Below, piece after piece: positions 53,792-61,474 of a DNA stretch of 64,000 nt. Numbering within the stretch: position 1 is the stretch's first letter; every line of letters starts with the position of its first letter. Under the pieces are notes generated by a model, which saw only the letters and a program-made list of their open reading frames with translations, did not search any database and had not been told where the DNA came from. This stretch comes from Actinomadura_E scrupuli (GTDB lineage: Bacteria > Actinomycetota > Actinomycetes > Streptosporangiales > Streptosporangiaceae). Both the position numbers and the translations under genes were made by a program. The stretch is from contig NZ_JBPCCU010000001.1 of assembly GCF_050971785.1 (NCBI RefSeq), forward strand, positions 124,001 to 188,000, written 5' to 3'.

Positions 53792-54649
53792 GTGCGGAGC
53801 AACGGTCTGAAGACGGCGGTGCTGATAGGCGCACTCTCGGCCGTGGTGCTGGCCGCGGGCTGGGCGTTCGGCGGTGGGGCCGGGCTGACCATCGCGCTCC
53901 TCATCGCGCTGGGGGCCAACGGCATCGCCTTCTTCTTCAGCGACCAGATCGCGTTGCGTTCGATGCGGGCCCACCCGGTGAGCGAGGTCGAGGCCCCGGC
54001 GCTCTACCGGATCGTCCGGGAACTCGCGACGTCCGCCCGGCAGCCGATGCCCCGGCTGTACGTCTCGGAGACCCCGCAGCCGAACGCCTTCGCGACCGGC
54101 CGCAATCCACGCCGCGCCGCGGTCTGCTGCACCCGGGGGATCCTGCGGATGCTCGACGAGCGGGAGCTGCGGGCGGTGCTGGGCCACGAGCTCTCCCATG
54201 TCTACAACCGGGACATCCTGATCTCCTCGGTCGCGGCGGCACTCGCCACCGTGATCACGTACCTGTCCTATCTGGCGGTCTTCGTGCCGATCGGCAGGTC
54301 GGACGACGATGACGGGCCCGGCGTGCTGGGCGCGCTGCTGATGCTCGTCCTCGGGCCCCTCGCCGCCGGGGTCATCCAGATGGCGATCAGCCGTACCCGT
54401 GAATTCCAGGCCGACGCCTCGGGTGCCCGCCTGACCGGCGACCCCCAGGCGCTCGCGGACGCCCTGATCAAGATCGAGGCCGGCGTGCAGGCCATGCCGC
54501 TGCCGCCCGACAGTCAGATCGCCGCGACCAGCCCCCTGATGATCGCGAACCCGTTCCGCGGCGCGGGCCTGGTGCGGCTCTTCTCGACCCATCCGCCCAC
54601 CGCGGAGCGCGTGGCCAGACTCGAGCGGATGGCCGGTAACCGGCGTTAG
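53792..54649 (+). CDS. htpX: Membrane metalloprotease HtpX (M48)
   Basis: 285 residues. Two N-terminal helices are followed by the zinc site HELSH (H132, E133, H136) and third ligand E204 in REFQADASGARLTG, with two further helices between them and the STHPPTAERVARL ending. HtpX degrades damaged membrane proteins. I chose GTG 53792 because GGGGAGG lies 9 bases upstream; an ATG 18 bases earlier is an alternative. Expression from the ECF-type promoter just upstream is likely. Confidence 0.93.
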   Translation: MRSNGLKTAVLIGALSAVVLAAGWAFGGGAGLTIALLIALGANGIAFFFSDQIALRSMRAHPVSEVEAPALYRIVRELATSARQPMPRLYVSETPQPNAFATGRNPRRAAVCCTRGILRMLDERELRAVLGHELSHVYNRDILISSVAAALATVITYLSYLAVFVPIGRSDDDDGPGVLGALLMLVLGPLAAGVIQMAISRTREFQADASGARLTGDPQALADALIKIEAGVQAMPLPPDSQIAATSPLMIANPFRGAGLVRLFSTHPPTAERVARLERMAGNRR

Positions 54650-54658
54650 TGTTCGATC

Positions 54659-55072
54659 GTGACAGAGCGACAGGAACTGAACCAGAAGATCATCGAAGAG
54701 TTCCGCGCCAACGGTGGTGAGGTGGCGCAGTTCGCCGGCACACCTCTGCTCCTGCTGATCACCAAGGGCGCGAAGTCGGGCGATGCCCGCATCAACCCGC
54801 TGGCCTACCTGCCGGACGGCGATCGCCTGGTGGTCTTCGGCGCCAACGGCGGGCGGCCGGCCAATCCCGGCTGGTACCACAACGTGCTCGCCGACCCCCG
54901 GGTCGTGGTCGAGGTGGGGACACAGCGGTTCGAGGCGACCGCGGCCGTCGCCACCGGGGAGGAGCGCGAGCGGCTCTGGGGCCTGCAGATGGAGCGAAGC
55001 CAGACCTTCGCCGGCTTCGCCGCCAGGGCGGGCCGCGACATCCCTGTGGTCGTGCTGACCCGCGACGCCTGA
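54659..55072 (+). CDS. Deazaflavin (F420)-dependent nitroreductase family protein
   Basis: 137 residues, the split-barrel DDN-like family. Signature parts are ELNQKIIEEFRANGG, LLLLITKGAKSG, and NPGWYHNVLADPRVVVEVG. Relatives such as mycobacterial Ddn reduce quinones or nitro-compounds with reduced F420; a quinone-protecting role would fit the respiratory surroundings but is not shown. The GTG start is 9 bases after htpX, so it is probably co-transcribed. Confidence 0.88.
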   Translation: MTERQELNQKIIEEFRANGGEVAQFAGTPLLLLITKGAKSGDARINPLAYLPDGDRLVVFGANGGRPANPGWYHNVLADPRVVVEVGTQRFEATAAVATGEERERLWGLQMERSQTFAGFAARAGRDIPVVVLTRDA

Positions 55073-55187
55073 ACTTTCAGCATTCGCGATCTACGTTGAA
55101 CTTCCGGGTCGGCTCGTTCGTCAAAGGAAATGTGGGCGGGTCGATTTGTCTTGGCGGGGAGGTCGGCCCGCCCACTCGGAGCGTCCG

Positions 55188-55679
55188 TCAGCGGTAGTTG
55201 GTGAACTGCAGGGCGAGGTCGAGGTCCTTGCCCTTGAGCAGGCTCATGACGTCCTGCAGGTCGTCCTTCTTCTTGGAGCTCACCCGCAGCTCCTCGCCCT
55301 GGATCTGCGCCTTGATGCCCTTCGGGCCCTCATCCCGGATGATCTTGCTGATCTTCTTGGCGTCCTCCTGGGAGATGCCCTCCTTGAGGTCGACCGGCAG
55401 CCGGTATTCCTTGCCGGACAGCTTCGCCTCACCGGGGTCCAGGACCTTCAGAGAGACGCTGCGCTTGACCAGCTTGTCCCTGAAGACGTCCAAGACCGCG
55501 GCGGCGCGCTCCTCGCTGTTGGCCCTGATCTCGATGCTGTCCCCGGACCAGGCGATCGACGCGCCGGTGCCCTTGAAGTCGAAGCGGTGGCCGACCTCCT
55601 TGACGGCCTGGTTCAAAGCGTTGTCGACCTCCTGCCGGTCGATCTTGGAGACGATGTCGAAAGAGCTCTCTGAGGCCAC
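55188..55679 (-). CDS. YajQ-family cyclic-di-GMP-binding protein
   Basis: 163 residues, a complete YajQ protein with two similar alpha/beta subdomains. It begins SSFDIVSKIDRQEVDNALNQ and ends KDLDLALQFTNYR, as in the family. YajQ proteins bind nucleotides or RNA and some bind cyclic di-GMP; the role in actinobacteria is unsettled. The GTG start is preceded by AAGGAC. It converges with the F420 family gene. Confidence 0.93.
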   Translation of the reverse strand: MASESSFDIVSKIDRQEVDNALNQAVKEVGHRFDFKGTGASIAWSGDSIEIRANSEERAAAVLDVFRDKLVKRSVSLKVLDPGEAKLSGKEYRLPVDLKEGISQEDAKKISKIIRDEGPKGIKAQIQGEELRVSSKKKDDLQDVMSLLKGKDLDLALQFTNYR

Positions 55680-56029
55680 GGTTCTTGTCCTTACAGATTG
55701 TGACGATCAAGATAGGGAAGAGCGTAGTGAGCTGTGGTGCGCGCGGGGCGCACTCTCCAGTGTCGCAGCCCCCATCGGCGGGCCGCCCGGCCGACAGGCC
55801 CGCCCTGCGCACCGGTATGTCGTATCAGCCGGTCGGCGGACAGATCTCGGTTATGCCCATGAACGCGGCCCGGGGTGTAGGCCGGACGGGCCCACGGACC
55901 CACGCTGACCTGCCATGGGGCCGGGGCCGGGAGGCGGTGCCGGCCCTCGGGTCCGGGTGGCTGAACTGATGTCACGGCCACCTCTGGCGTCCGCTATTCT
56001 TGCTACTGCCTTCGCGAGAGCGAAGACAT
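55680..56029. other. 350-bp intergenic region, yajQ and tRNA promoters
   Basis: No gene is visible. The left end must hold the yajQ promoter. TATTCT at 55995-56000 is a plausible -10 for the tRNA gene 30 bases downstream, with no clear -35. Confidence 0.4.
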
Positions 56030-56111
<82 letters not shown>

Positions 56112-56118
56112 CAGCACG

Positions 56119-56163
56119 GCGAACGGCCCGTCACCAGGGGAAACCTAGTGGCGGGCCGTTCGC
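56119..56163 (+). terminator. Terminator hairpin after tRNA-Tyr
   Basis: Perfect 12-base arms GCGAACGGCCCG (56119-56130) and CGGGCCGTTCGC (56152-56163), extended by weaker inner pairs, end 52 bases after the tRNA. The sequence just beyond is TTGTGT, with no long T run. Confidence 0.75.
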
Positions 56164-56277
56164 GTTGTGTCCGGCTGGTTGCGGTCGGATCCGGCCGTCT
56201 GCGGCGGGCTGCGCTGAATACGCGCTCAAGCTGGAGGGCGGCGAAGCACTGCTCAACTGAGGCGGATGTGGCTCGCC

Positions 56278-56485
56278 TTAGTGCGCCGGGTACACGTCGA
56301 CGTATGTCCGGTTGCGGGACGGCATACGGCCTCTCCGGACCGACCCGATCCGACGCAGCGCCTTGAGCTGATGGATCACCAGACGCGACTGGTCACCCCG
56401 GATCCCGGCCGTCCGGCCTGAGACAGGCCAGCGTGAAGAGCGCATACAGGCTCGAGATGATCTCCTTGGCGGTTGGGCAACGCAC
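56278..56485 (-). pseudogene. Possible winged-helix DNA-binding protein remnant
   Basis: Reading the minus strand in one frame gives PTAKEIISSLYALFTLACLR and, after one frameshift near 56390, SRLVIHQLKALRRIGSVRRG followed by MPSRNRTYVDVYPAH and a stop. Together this looks like a winged helix (helix, recognition helix, wing) broken by a frameshift. It lies in a 917-base stretch (56112-57028) after tRNA-Tyr with no intact gene and could be debris of an integrated element. The family is uncertain. Confidence 0.35.
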
Positions 56486-56956
56486 CTAGTTTGGTTGCCC
56501 CCGGCCAGCCCTGACAGCTGTAAGTCTCGACAACCAAGATACGACACTGCTGATGTGCTCGAAGAGCGCTCAACGACGGTGACTTACGAGAGACAAAGGG
56601 CTTCACGCTGAGAATTCCCTCTGTCGATCTTCACTTGTGCGTGAGCGTTCTGTTGCGCGTGCGGCTGGAGGGCAATCGAACGCGGACGGAGCCATTAACC
56701 TTCCGACCGTCGGGACTCGACCCCACTGACCTGGCCTTTTCTGGGAACGACCCAAGATTTCCGTGTATTCACCACGGCCATGGTGCATGGCTCCATTCCG
56801 TAGCCGCCCGATCAGTAGTGCGACACGCCGCGAATCTTCCGGGACGTGGCGGATCGACCGCACTACCGTCTGTTCTGGATGGTGTGACGACTGGCCGGAG
56901 TCCGGCCTGTCGGAGGTACTGCACGCTCCGCGCCTCTCCCCTGAGGTTGCTGCGAT

Positions 56957-57000
56957 GCGCGCACGTCACAACCTCTCAACTGAGAGGCGGTTGCGTGCGA
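56957..57000 (+). other. Structured leader upstream of the small ORF
   Basis: A stem-loop with interrupted pairing: CGCACG with CGTGCG outside, CAAC with GTTG in the middle, CTCTC with GAGAG inside. It ends about 30 bases before the ATG of the 43-codon ORF. It could be a regulatory leader structure or part of an upstream terminator. Confidence 0.35.
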
Positions 57001-57028
57001 CAAGATCTCCCGACAGGAAGGATCCAGT

Positions 57029-57160
57029 ATGGACTGGTCCCGCACCACCAAGCGCGTCAGGAAATCCCTTCGCCGTTACGGTGGCGTCCTGCTCGCGGCG
57101 CTGTTGCGCTGGGTGCTGGAGTCGCTGTGGACTGACGGAGGGCCCGGCCACCACGGCTAA
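57029..57160 (+). CDS. Small membrane peptide ORF (43 aa)
   Basis: A 43-residue ORF with a good ribosome-binding site (AGGAAGG, 7 bases upstream). The basic N-terminus (MDWSRTTKRVRKSLRRYG) leads into one hydrophobic helix (GVLLAALLRWVLESLW) and a short Gly/His tail. Charge distribution suits a single-pass membrane peptide with the N-terminus inside. No homologue is known to me. It stands alone in a gene-poor segment; a hairpin-rich region follows. It might be a type I toxin-like or regulatory peptide, but this is guesswork. Confidence 0.5.
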   Translation: MDWSRTTKRVRKSLRRYGGVLLAALLRWVLESLWTDGGPGHHG

Positions 57161-57367
57161 CGTGTGGGCCGGACCCTGACACGCCGGTAGCGAGGGGCCT
57201 CGCCTTGGCTTTGTGGTTACACGGGCGGGGCCTCTTGCTTTAGTCAGACCACTGACGCGTCTTAACTAACATTACTCGGTACGTGTACACGTTGCCCCCT
57301 ATGAGACCCGTGATGCAAGCTCTCCATCGCGCGTGTCTCACCTCAGGCGACTTATACCCTCTCCGGG
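57161..57367 (+). other. Gap with GC-rich inverted repeat after the small ORF
   Basis: GCGAGG-GG-CCTCGC near 57190 and a partner GGCGGGGCCTC near 57225 form an interrupted inverted repeat ending in TTGCTTT, a possible terminator for the 43-codon ORF. An 8-bp palindrome GTGTACAC lies near 57283. No gene is seen. Confidence 0.3.
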
Positions 57368-57508
57368 GTGGCCTCCTTGGTGCAGGGTTAAGGCGTCATG
57401 GAGGGTGGCCTCCTTGGTGCAGGGTTAAGGCGTCATGGAGGGTGGCCTCCTTGGTGCAGGGTTAAGGCGTCATGGAGGGTGGCCTCCTTGGTGCAGGGTT
57501 AAGGCCTC
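57368..57508 (+). repeat. 37-bp tandem repeat array (about 3.8 copies)
   Basis: Identical 37-bp units begin at 57368, 57405, 57442 and 57479; the last diverges after about 27 bases. Each junction forms GGAGG-GTGG-CCTCC and each unit also has CCTT...AAGG, so every copy can fold into two small hairpins. There are no spacers. The origin is unknown: a plasmid/phage iteron-like tract or a simple tandem duplication. Confidence 0.9.
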
Positions 57509-57526
57509 AACGGGGTAACCCGATGT

Positions 57527-57602
57527 GCAGCCCAGGGCGCGGTTAGACCCCGGAGGTATAGGTCAGGCGGGATCGACCGCCCTTAAACTTGCGTTGGGCT
57601 GC
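57527..57602. other. Structured segment between repeat array and dnaB remnant
   Basis: GCAGCCCA (57527-57534) pairs with TGGGCTGC (57595-57602), enclosing GACC...GGTC and GGCGG-GATCGA-CCGCC hairpins. The nested pairing resembles a small folded RNA, but no known class is recognised and it may be chance in GC-rich DNA. Confidence 0.3.
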
Positions 57603-57613
57603 GGCCGACCTTG

Positions 57614-57940
57614 TTAACCGGGGCATGTCGCGCCCCCCTGGTACGGGCCTCCCCCAGCGTGAGCGATCTCGCGGTCCAGGGCGGCACTGACGGCGAGCGG
57701 GTCATACGGTGCGCCACGGTCGGCCAGGCCCGGTGATGGTGTCCCAGATCAGGGTGTGCGCGGGCCGGTAGAACTCGCTGCCGTCCGCAGCTCGCGGACC
57801 TCGGCCAGGGCGGACGGGGCGAGCATCGCCGAGCCGAGCACTCGCTGTTCGGCCTCGATGTTGTGCGGCACCGGGCGAAGGAAGTCGAGATCGGCTTGAG
57901 CGGACTCGACCAGCCGCAGGCCGGCGGGTGGCTTGGTCAC
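57614..57940 (-). pseudogene. Truncated, frameshifted DnaB-like helicase N-terminal domain
   Basis: From GTG 57940 (GGAGG 7 bases upstream) the protein reads MTKPPAGLRLVESAQ and then VPHNIEAEQRVLGSAMLAP, the hallmark of the DnaB N-terminal domain. After a frameshift near 57783 the homology continues as SEFYRPAHTLIWDTIT. After another near 57732 it continues as GLADRGAPYDPLAVSAALDR, ending soon after in GGGPYQ and a stop. The helicase ATPase domain is missing. This is a decayed replication gene, probably from a phage or integrative element. Confidence 0.8.
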
Positions 57941-58053
57941 GGGGTGGCCTCCGGGTTGGTACGCCCTGTCCGGGCGCAGACGCGCGGCGGGTTGTGGGTC
58001 ATGATGAGCACCGCCGCCATCGGCACGTGACCCCCGCGCGAGCCGGGCCTGCC

Positions 58054-58566
58054 TTATAGCGTCGCCGCGAAGCAGGCGGAGGCGTTCCCGATGGTGATGA
58101 TGATGCGGATGTGGCCGTCGGCGGGCAGGAGAACCGAGCCGGGGTAGATGCGATCACGGGACGGCGTACCGTCGTCGTTGAGCGGGGTGGACGTCGCCGC
58201 GGCGTCGCGGACGTAGTAGGCGATCGTGCCCGACTCCACGTGGTCGATCTTGATCAGCGCCTCCAGCGGTCGCTTGTAAGGGTCCTGGGCGACCCAGAGC
58301 TTGGCCACGCCGCCGCGCTGGTTCCGAAGCGCCGCGCCGAAGGGGCCGACGCGTACGCCGCCCGCCGCCGCGCCCTGCTCCCCTGCCCCGTCGGCGTCGA
58401 GGCAGGGCACACCGTCCTTCGGCGTAGCGGGCGGCGAGACGGGGCTCGTCCAGGTGAGCACGCTAGGCGTTGCCTGTTTTACCGTCGGCCGACCCGCTGA
58501 ACAGGCCGTTTGGCTACCCATGAGGATGACTGCCACTAACAGCGGCAGAAGCTTTGTTTTCACCAT
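58054..58566 (-). CDS. Secreted or lipoprotein of unknown function
   Basis: 170 residues from ATG 58566 (a longer frame to 58935 looks non-coding). KTKLLPLLVAVILMGSQTAC is a signal sequence with a Cys at a possible but imperfect lipobox, followed by a Thr/Pro-rich linker. The mature domain of about 120 residues has a beta-rich ending (LPADGHIRIIITIGNASACF). The family is not recognised. It ends at 58054 and is separated by about 110 bases from the dnaB remnant on the same strand. Confidence 0.65.
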   Translation of the reverse strand: MVKTKLLPLLVAVILMGSQTACSAGRPTVKQATPSVLTWTSPVSPPATPKDGVPCLDADGAGEQGAAAGGVRVGPFGAALRNQRGGVAKLWVAQDPYKRPLEALIKIDHVESGTIAYYVRDAAATSTPLNDDGTPSRDRIYPGSVLLPADGHIRIIITIGNASACFAATL

Positions 58567-58933
58567 TGATGAAAGTATCCCGCTGATTATGGTCACGTCC
58601 ATGTACTTAGCGCGGGTCGGCTGCTGCGCGGATCGCGGGGCCGGCACCTGCATCTGCTGCCCTGGGATCTCCGTCATTGACCGCTGGTACGGGCACGCGC
58701 GGGGCACGGTCTTCCTTCCCTGAATACTTCCCTGAATAGCGCGCGGCGGGCCACATGCCCGTACACGGGAGGCACAGTCCGTGCTGTACCGCAGTGGCTC
58801 TAACCTGCGGCAGTACCCCCGTGATTCGAGGGCGACCCCGACCCCGTACCGCAGGGTCGGCCACGGCCCGAGGAAGGGAAGCGGGGCGGCACCGTCGGCG
58901 ACTGGAACACGACGGATCGCGCCGGACGAGATC

Positions 58934-59809
58934 ATGGAACCGGCGCCGGTGAGCCGGCGTCACATTCGGGTGCGATCACTGGGGCGCCTGTCCGGTTTGT
59001 TCTCCGTTGTCGTGGCTATCATCTCGGTCGGCGTGCTGACCGGCTCGACACCGAACTTCACCGGATCGGACGTCCCCGAACCTCCGTCCGACCCGAACAC
59101 TCTGGTGCTTCAGCTTCACCTATGGCGGAGTATGAGCGGGCCGCCAGAGCTGGCGGAACTGCCGGAGTTCAGCCTGTACGGCGGCGGCCGGGTGATCGTC
59201 GGGAACGCCTGGGACGGCTCGCTGCACCGGGCCCGGGAGTACACCCTCAGCCCGGACCGGTACCGGCAGATCTACCGTCTCGCGCACGCCGCCGGGCTCG
59301 CCCGCTCCCGACATCTTCCCGAGCCGGAGGAGACCACCGACGGGACACTGTTGGTCGCCGAGCTGCGGTCGGCTGGGCGTCTGCACGCCACCACCGTGGT
59401 CTCCCTGGGGCGGAGGTCCGAGATCGGGGCGCGCCGTCGGATCGCCGAGTTCCGTCGGACCGTACGGCAGCTCACCGGCTCCACCGATCCGGCCCGGACC
59501 ACCGACTACCGACCGGACCGGGTCGCCGTGCTCGCGACCGGCGGCTGGTTCGGCGGGGACGTCAGCCGGATCCCCGAGCGGCAATGGCCGAACGGCGATC
59601 TCCTGGCCGGCGTACGGACCGACCTCGGCGAGTGCACGACCCGCAGCGGCGCGGCGGTGCCGGGCATCGAGGCGCTCGGCCGCGGCACCCCCCTGGGCAC
59701 CCACTGGCCAAGCGGGGAGAAGCGGTCCGGCGGCGTCGTCGTCCTCATCCGGCCGCTGTTGCCCAACGAGGACGACTGCGCCGACCTGAACCGCCGGCGG
59801 CCGGGATAG
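58934..59809 (+). CDS. Membrane-anchored protein of unknown function
   Basis: 291 residues from ATG 58934. One hydrophobic segment (about residues 19-41, LSGLFSVVVAIISVGVLTGS) serves as signal anchor. The exterior domain contains LPEFSLYGGGRVIVGN and a helix YRQIYRLAHAAGLA. This arrangement is seen in several uncharacterised secreted proteins of Streptosporangiaceae; no enzyme motif is evident. It may be divergent in function from, and shares its upstream region with, the 58054-58566 gene. Confidence 0.7.
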   Translation: MEPAPVSRRHIRVRSLGRLSGLFSVVVAIISVGVLTGSTPNFTGSDVPEPPSDPNTLVLQLHLWRSMSGPPELAELPEFSLYGGGRVIVGNAWDGSLHRAREYTLSPDRYRQIYRLAHAAGLARSRHLPEPEETTDGTLLVAELRSAGRLHATTVVSLGRRSEIGARRRIAEFRRTVRQLTGSTDPARTTDYRPDRVAVLATGGWFGGDVSRIPERQWPNGDLLAGVRTDLGECTTRSGAAVPGIEALGRGTPLGTHWPSGEKRSGGVVVLIRPLLPNEDDCADLNRRRPG

Positions 59810-59889
59810 CCACTGGGTGGCCGCGCCGGATGCGGGGGTGAGTAGTTCGTGATGCAGTGAGCGATGCCGTGGGCACTCGAAGGCGAAAA

Positions 59890-59920
59890 GGGCCGGCCCC
59901 CCTGTGCGGGGGGCCGGTCC
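59890..59920. terminator. GC-rich bidirectional terminator hairpin
   Basis: Arms of 13 bases (59890-59902 and 59908-59920) pair with one wobble around a TGTGC loop, between two convergent genes. An A tract on the plus-strand left side could act as a short U tail for the minus-strand transcript. Confidence 0.75.
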
Positions 59921-59956
59921 GGTGTCGGCTTGCTCGGCTAGCGCTCAGAGCATGCC

Positions 59957-60835
59957 TTAGCCCTGCTGCGAGGTGAGGACGGAGAGGTCCTCGCCCTTGG
60001 CGAGGGCTTCCATGATCTGGCCGTGGGAAGCCCCACTGTTCTTCAGTGCTTTGGCATAGGCCCGCAGAAAGGCAACTGTGGTCCCGCCGGTGGCGATGGC
60101 TTCCTTGACCTCCATGTGAGAGGCCCACACCCGAACCGCCACGTAGGCCCGCAGCTTGCCGGCCGTGTTGAGTCCCAGTGCGTGGATCTCCATGACTTCC
60201 TCGTGGGAAGCGCTCGTGTCTCGCGGTTCGTGCCGGGACCGCTGCTTGGCGCCGCACCGTGCCTGCGCGTAGGCCGGCAGGCGGACGCCTTCGGCGACGG
60301 CCTCCATGATCTCCTGGTGGGAGGCACCTCCCCACCGCCTGGCCGTCTCGTACTCCTCAAGGGGGCCGAGCTTGGCGGCGGCCTCGAGGGCCTCGTCGTG
60401 GGAGGCGCCTCCCCACCGCCGGGCGCATGCGTACTCGTCCAGGCGGCTGAGCTCGGCGACGGCCTCCATGATTTCCTCGTAAGAGGACAACTCCCGCGCC
60501 CAGATGTAGATGTTCCGGTCGGGACCGGCATTGCCATCAGCGGCGTCGTACTCCTGGCCGAAGGCGTCGCGCCGCACGCTGCGCCAGGCTCCCTCCCTGC
60601 CGTACTTCTTGAAGAAGGAGTCGGCCTTCCCGGTGACGTCCCGGAAGAAGGAGTCCCACCACGTGGCCCTGGCCTGAGGGGACTCGCACTCCGCGGCGAC
60701 CGTCCAGAAGAGGGAGTCGAACTGCGCGGCGACCGTCCGGAGCAGGGAGTCACGCCTTTCGACGTACTCCTGGAATGCCGCTCGTGCTGCTGAGTCGACA
60801 CCGTCCGGCAGTGTCGGCCTTGGGATCTCGACCAT
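59957..60835 (-). CDS. Protein with repeated 'ASHxEIMEA' helical modules
   Basis: 292 residues. The N-terminal 110 residues are Arg/Asp/Phe-rich helices (with near-repeats DSLLRTVAAQF, DSLFWTVAAEC, DSFFRDVTGK). From about residue 115 a module of roughly 27-45 residues repeats five or six times: (A)SH-x-E-(I/V)-M/L-E-A-x(5-9)-L-x-x-Y-x-x-A-R, for instance ASHDEALEAAAKLGPLEEYE, ASHQEIMEAVAEGVRLPAYA, ASHEEVMEIHALGL. No signal peptide or enzyme motif. Similar modules occur in Streptomyces proteins of unknown role; protein binding is the obvious guess. ATG 60835 has AAAGGAA upstream. Confidence 0.8.
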   Translation of the reverse strand: MVEIPRPTLPDGVDSAARAAFQEYVERRDSLLRTVAAQFDSLFWTVAAECESPQARATWWDSFFRDVTGKADSFFKKYGREGAWRSVRRDAFGQEYDAADGNAGPDRNIYIWARELSSYEEIMEAVAELSRLDEYACARRWGGASHDEALEAAAKLGPLEEYETARRWGGASHQEIMEAVAEGVRLPAYAQARCGAKQRSRHEPRDTSASHEEVMEIHALGLNTAGKLRAYVAVRVWASHMEVKEAIATGGTTVAFLRAYAKALKNSGASHGQIMEALAKGEDLSVLTSQQG

Positions 60836-61163
60836 GCGAGATTCCTTTCGTGAGATCTGGTTTGTGCCTTACGGCCAGTACCGTCCCCGGACAGACCGTC
60901 GGGGCACGTGCCATGGACGCGCACCATTCCCGCTGTACCGACCATTTCTCGTCCGCATTCGGGGCCGCCACGCGGGCCCGCCCTCAGGGGTCAGGACGGG
61001 CCGGGACTGTGCCGCGGTGGTCCTGCACAGACGTGGCACGGCGTGGGCCGTGCGGAAGACGGGCGGGCACCTTGCTTGACACGGAGGGTTACGGCCGGAC
61101 GGTGACGGCCGCGGTGAACGACCGCAGAACAAACAAACGAGAACTCTCTCAGGAGATGATCAT
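60836..61163. other. 328-bp divergent promoter region
   Basis: It separates the repeat-protein gene (minus) and the alanine-run gene (plus). TTGACA at 61076-61081 is a consensus -35 for the plus direction, but the expected -10 position (about 61099-61105) is GC-rich. Several short inverted repeats are present; no gene is convincing. Confidence 0.4.
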
Positions 61164-61328
61164 ATGGCCAGCGAAATAACGCCGGACGCTCAGGCTGCCG
61201 CCGACATGGCAGCCCAGGCGGCAGCAGCCGCAGCCGCAGCAGCGGCCCAGGCCGCCGCGGCGGCAGCAGCCGCAGCCGCAGCAGCCGCTCAGGGCGGTAG
61301 CGCCCAGGCCGGCAAGGCCACTTCGTAA
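61164..61328 (+). CDS. 54-residue alanine-run protein
   Basis: An ORF of 54 codons with a good ribosome-binding site (AGGAG, 8 bases upstream) and a strong terminator 7 bases after the stop. The N-terminus is MASEITPDAQAAADMAAQ. Runs of ten and thirteen alanines follow, separated and bounded by glutamines, and the polar tail is GGSAQAGKATS. 33 of 54 residues are Ala, in mixed GCN codons. A 26-bp direct repeat (61218 and 61260, spaced 42 bases) shows the runs grew by in-frame duplication. No cysteine, signal or known domain; probably one long helix. Confidence 0.6.
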   Translation: MASEITPDAQAAADMAAQAAAAAAAAAAQAAAAAAAAAAAAAQGGSAQAGKATS

Positions 61329-61335
61329 CAACCCG

Positions 61336-61367
61336 CCGGCCCTCACCCCCCAGGGGGTGAGGGCCGG
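61336..61367 (+). terminator. Strong intrinsic terminator after the alanine-run gene
   Basis: Perfect 15-base arms (61336-61350 and 61353-61367) with a CA loop, followed by TTTCGATTT. It begins 7 bases past the stop of the 54-codon ORF and marks it as a separate, discrete transcript. Confidence 0.85.
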
Positions 61368-61474
61368 TTTCGATTTCGCAGGCCGACGCGGCAGGTAGGA
61401 CAGTGCACGGGCGGTGGGGAGGTCCGCCTCCGCACCGTGTCGGCCGGGCGGCGACGGCGGCTCCTTTCACGGGA

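Noticed and set aside
56603..56863. Minus-strand 86-codon frame in the post-tRNA gap
   Set aside because: No start signal or family resemblance, and its composition differs from genuine genes nearby.
57368..57508. CRISPR array
   Set aside because: The 37-bp units abut without spacers and no cas genes are present.
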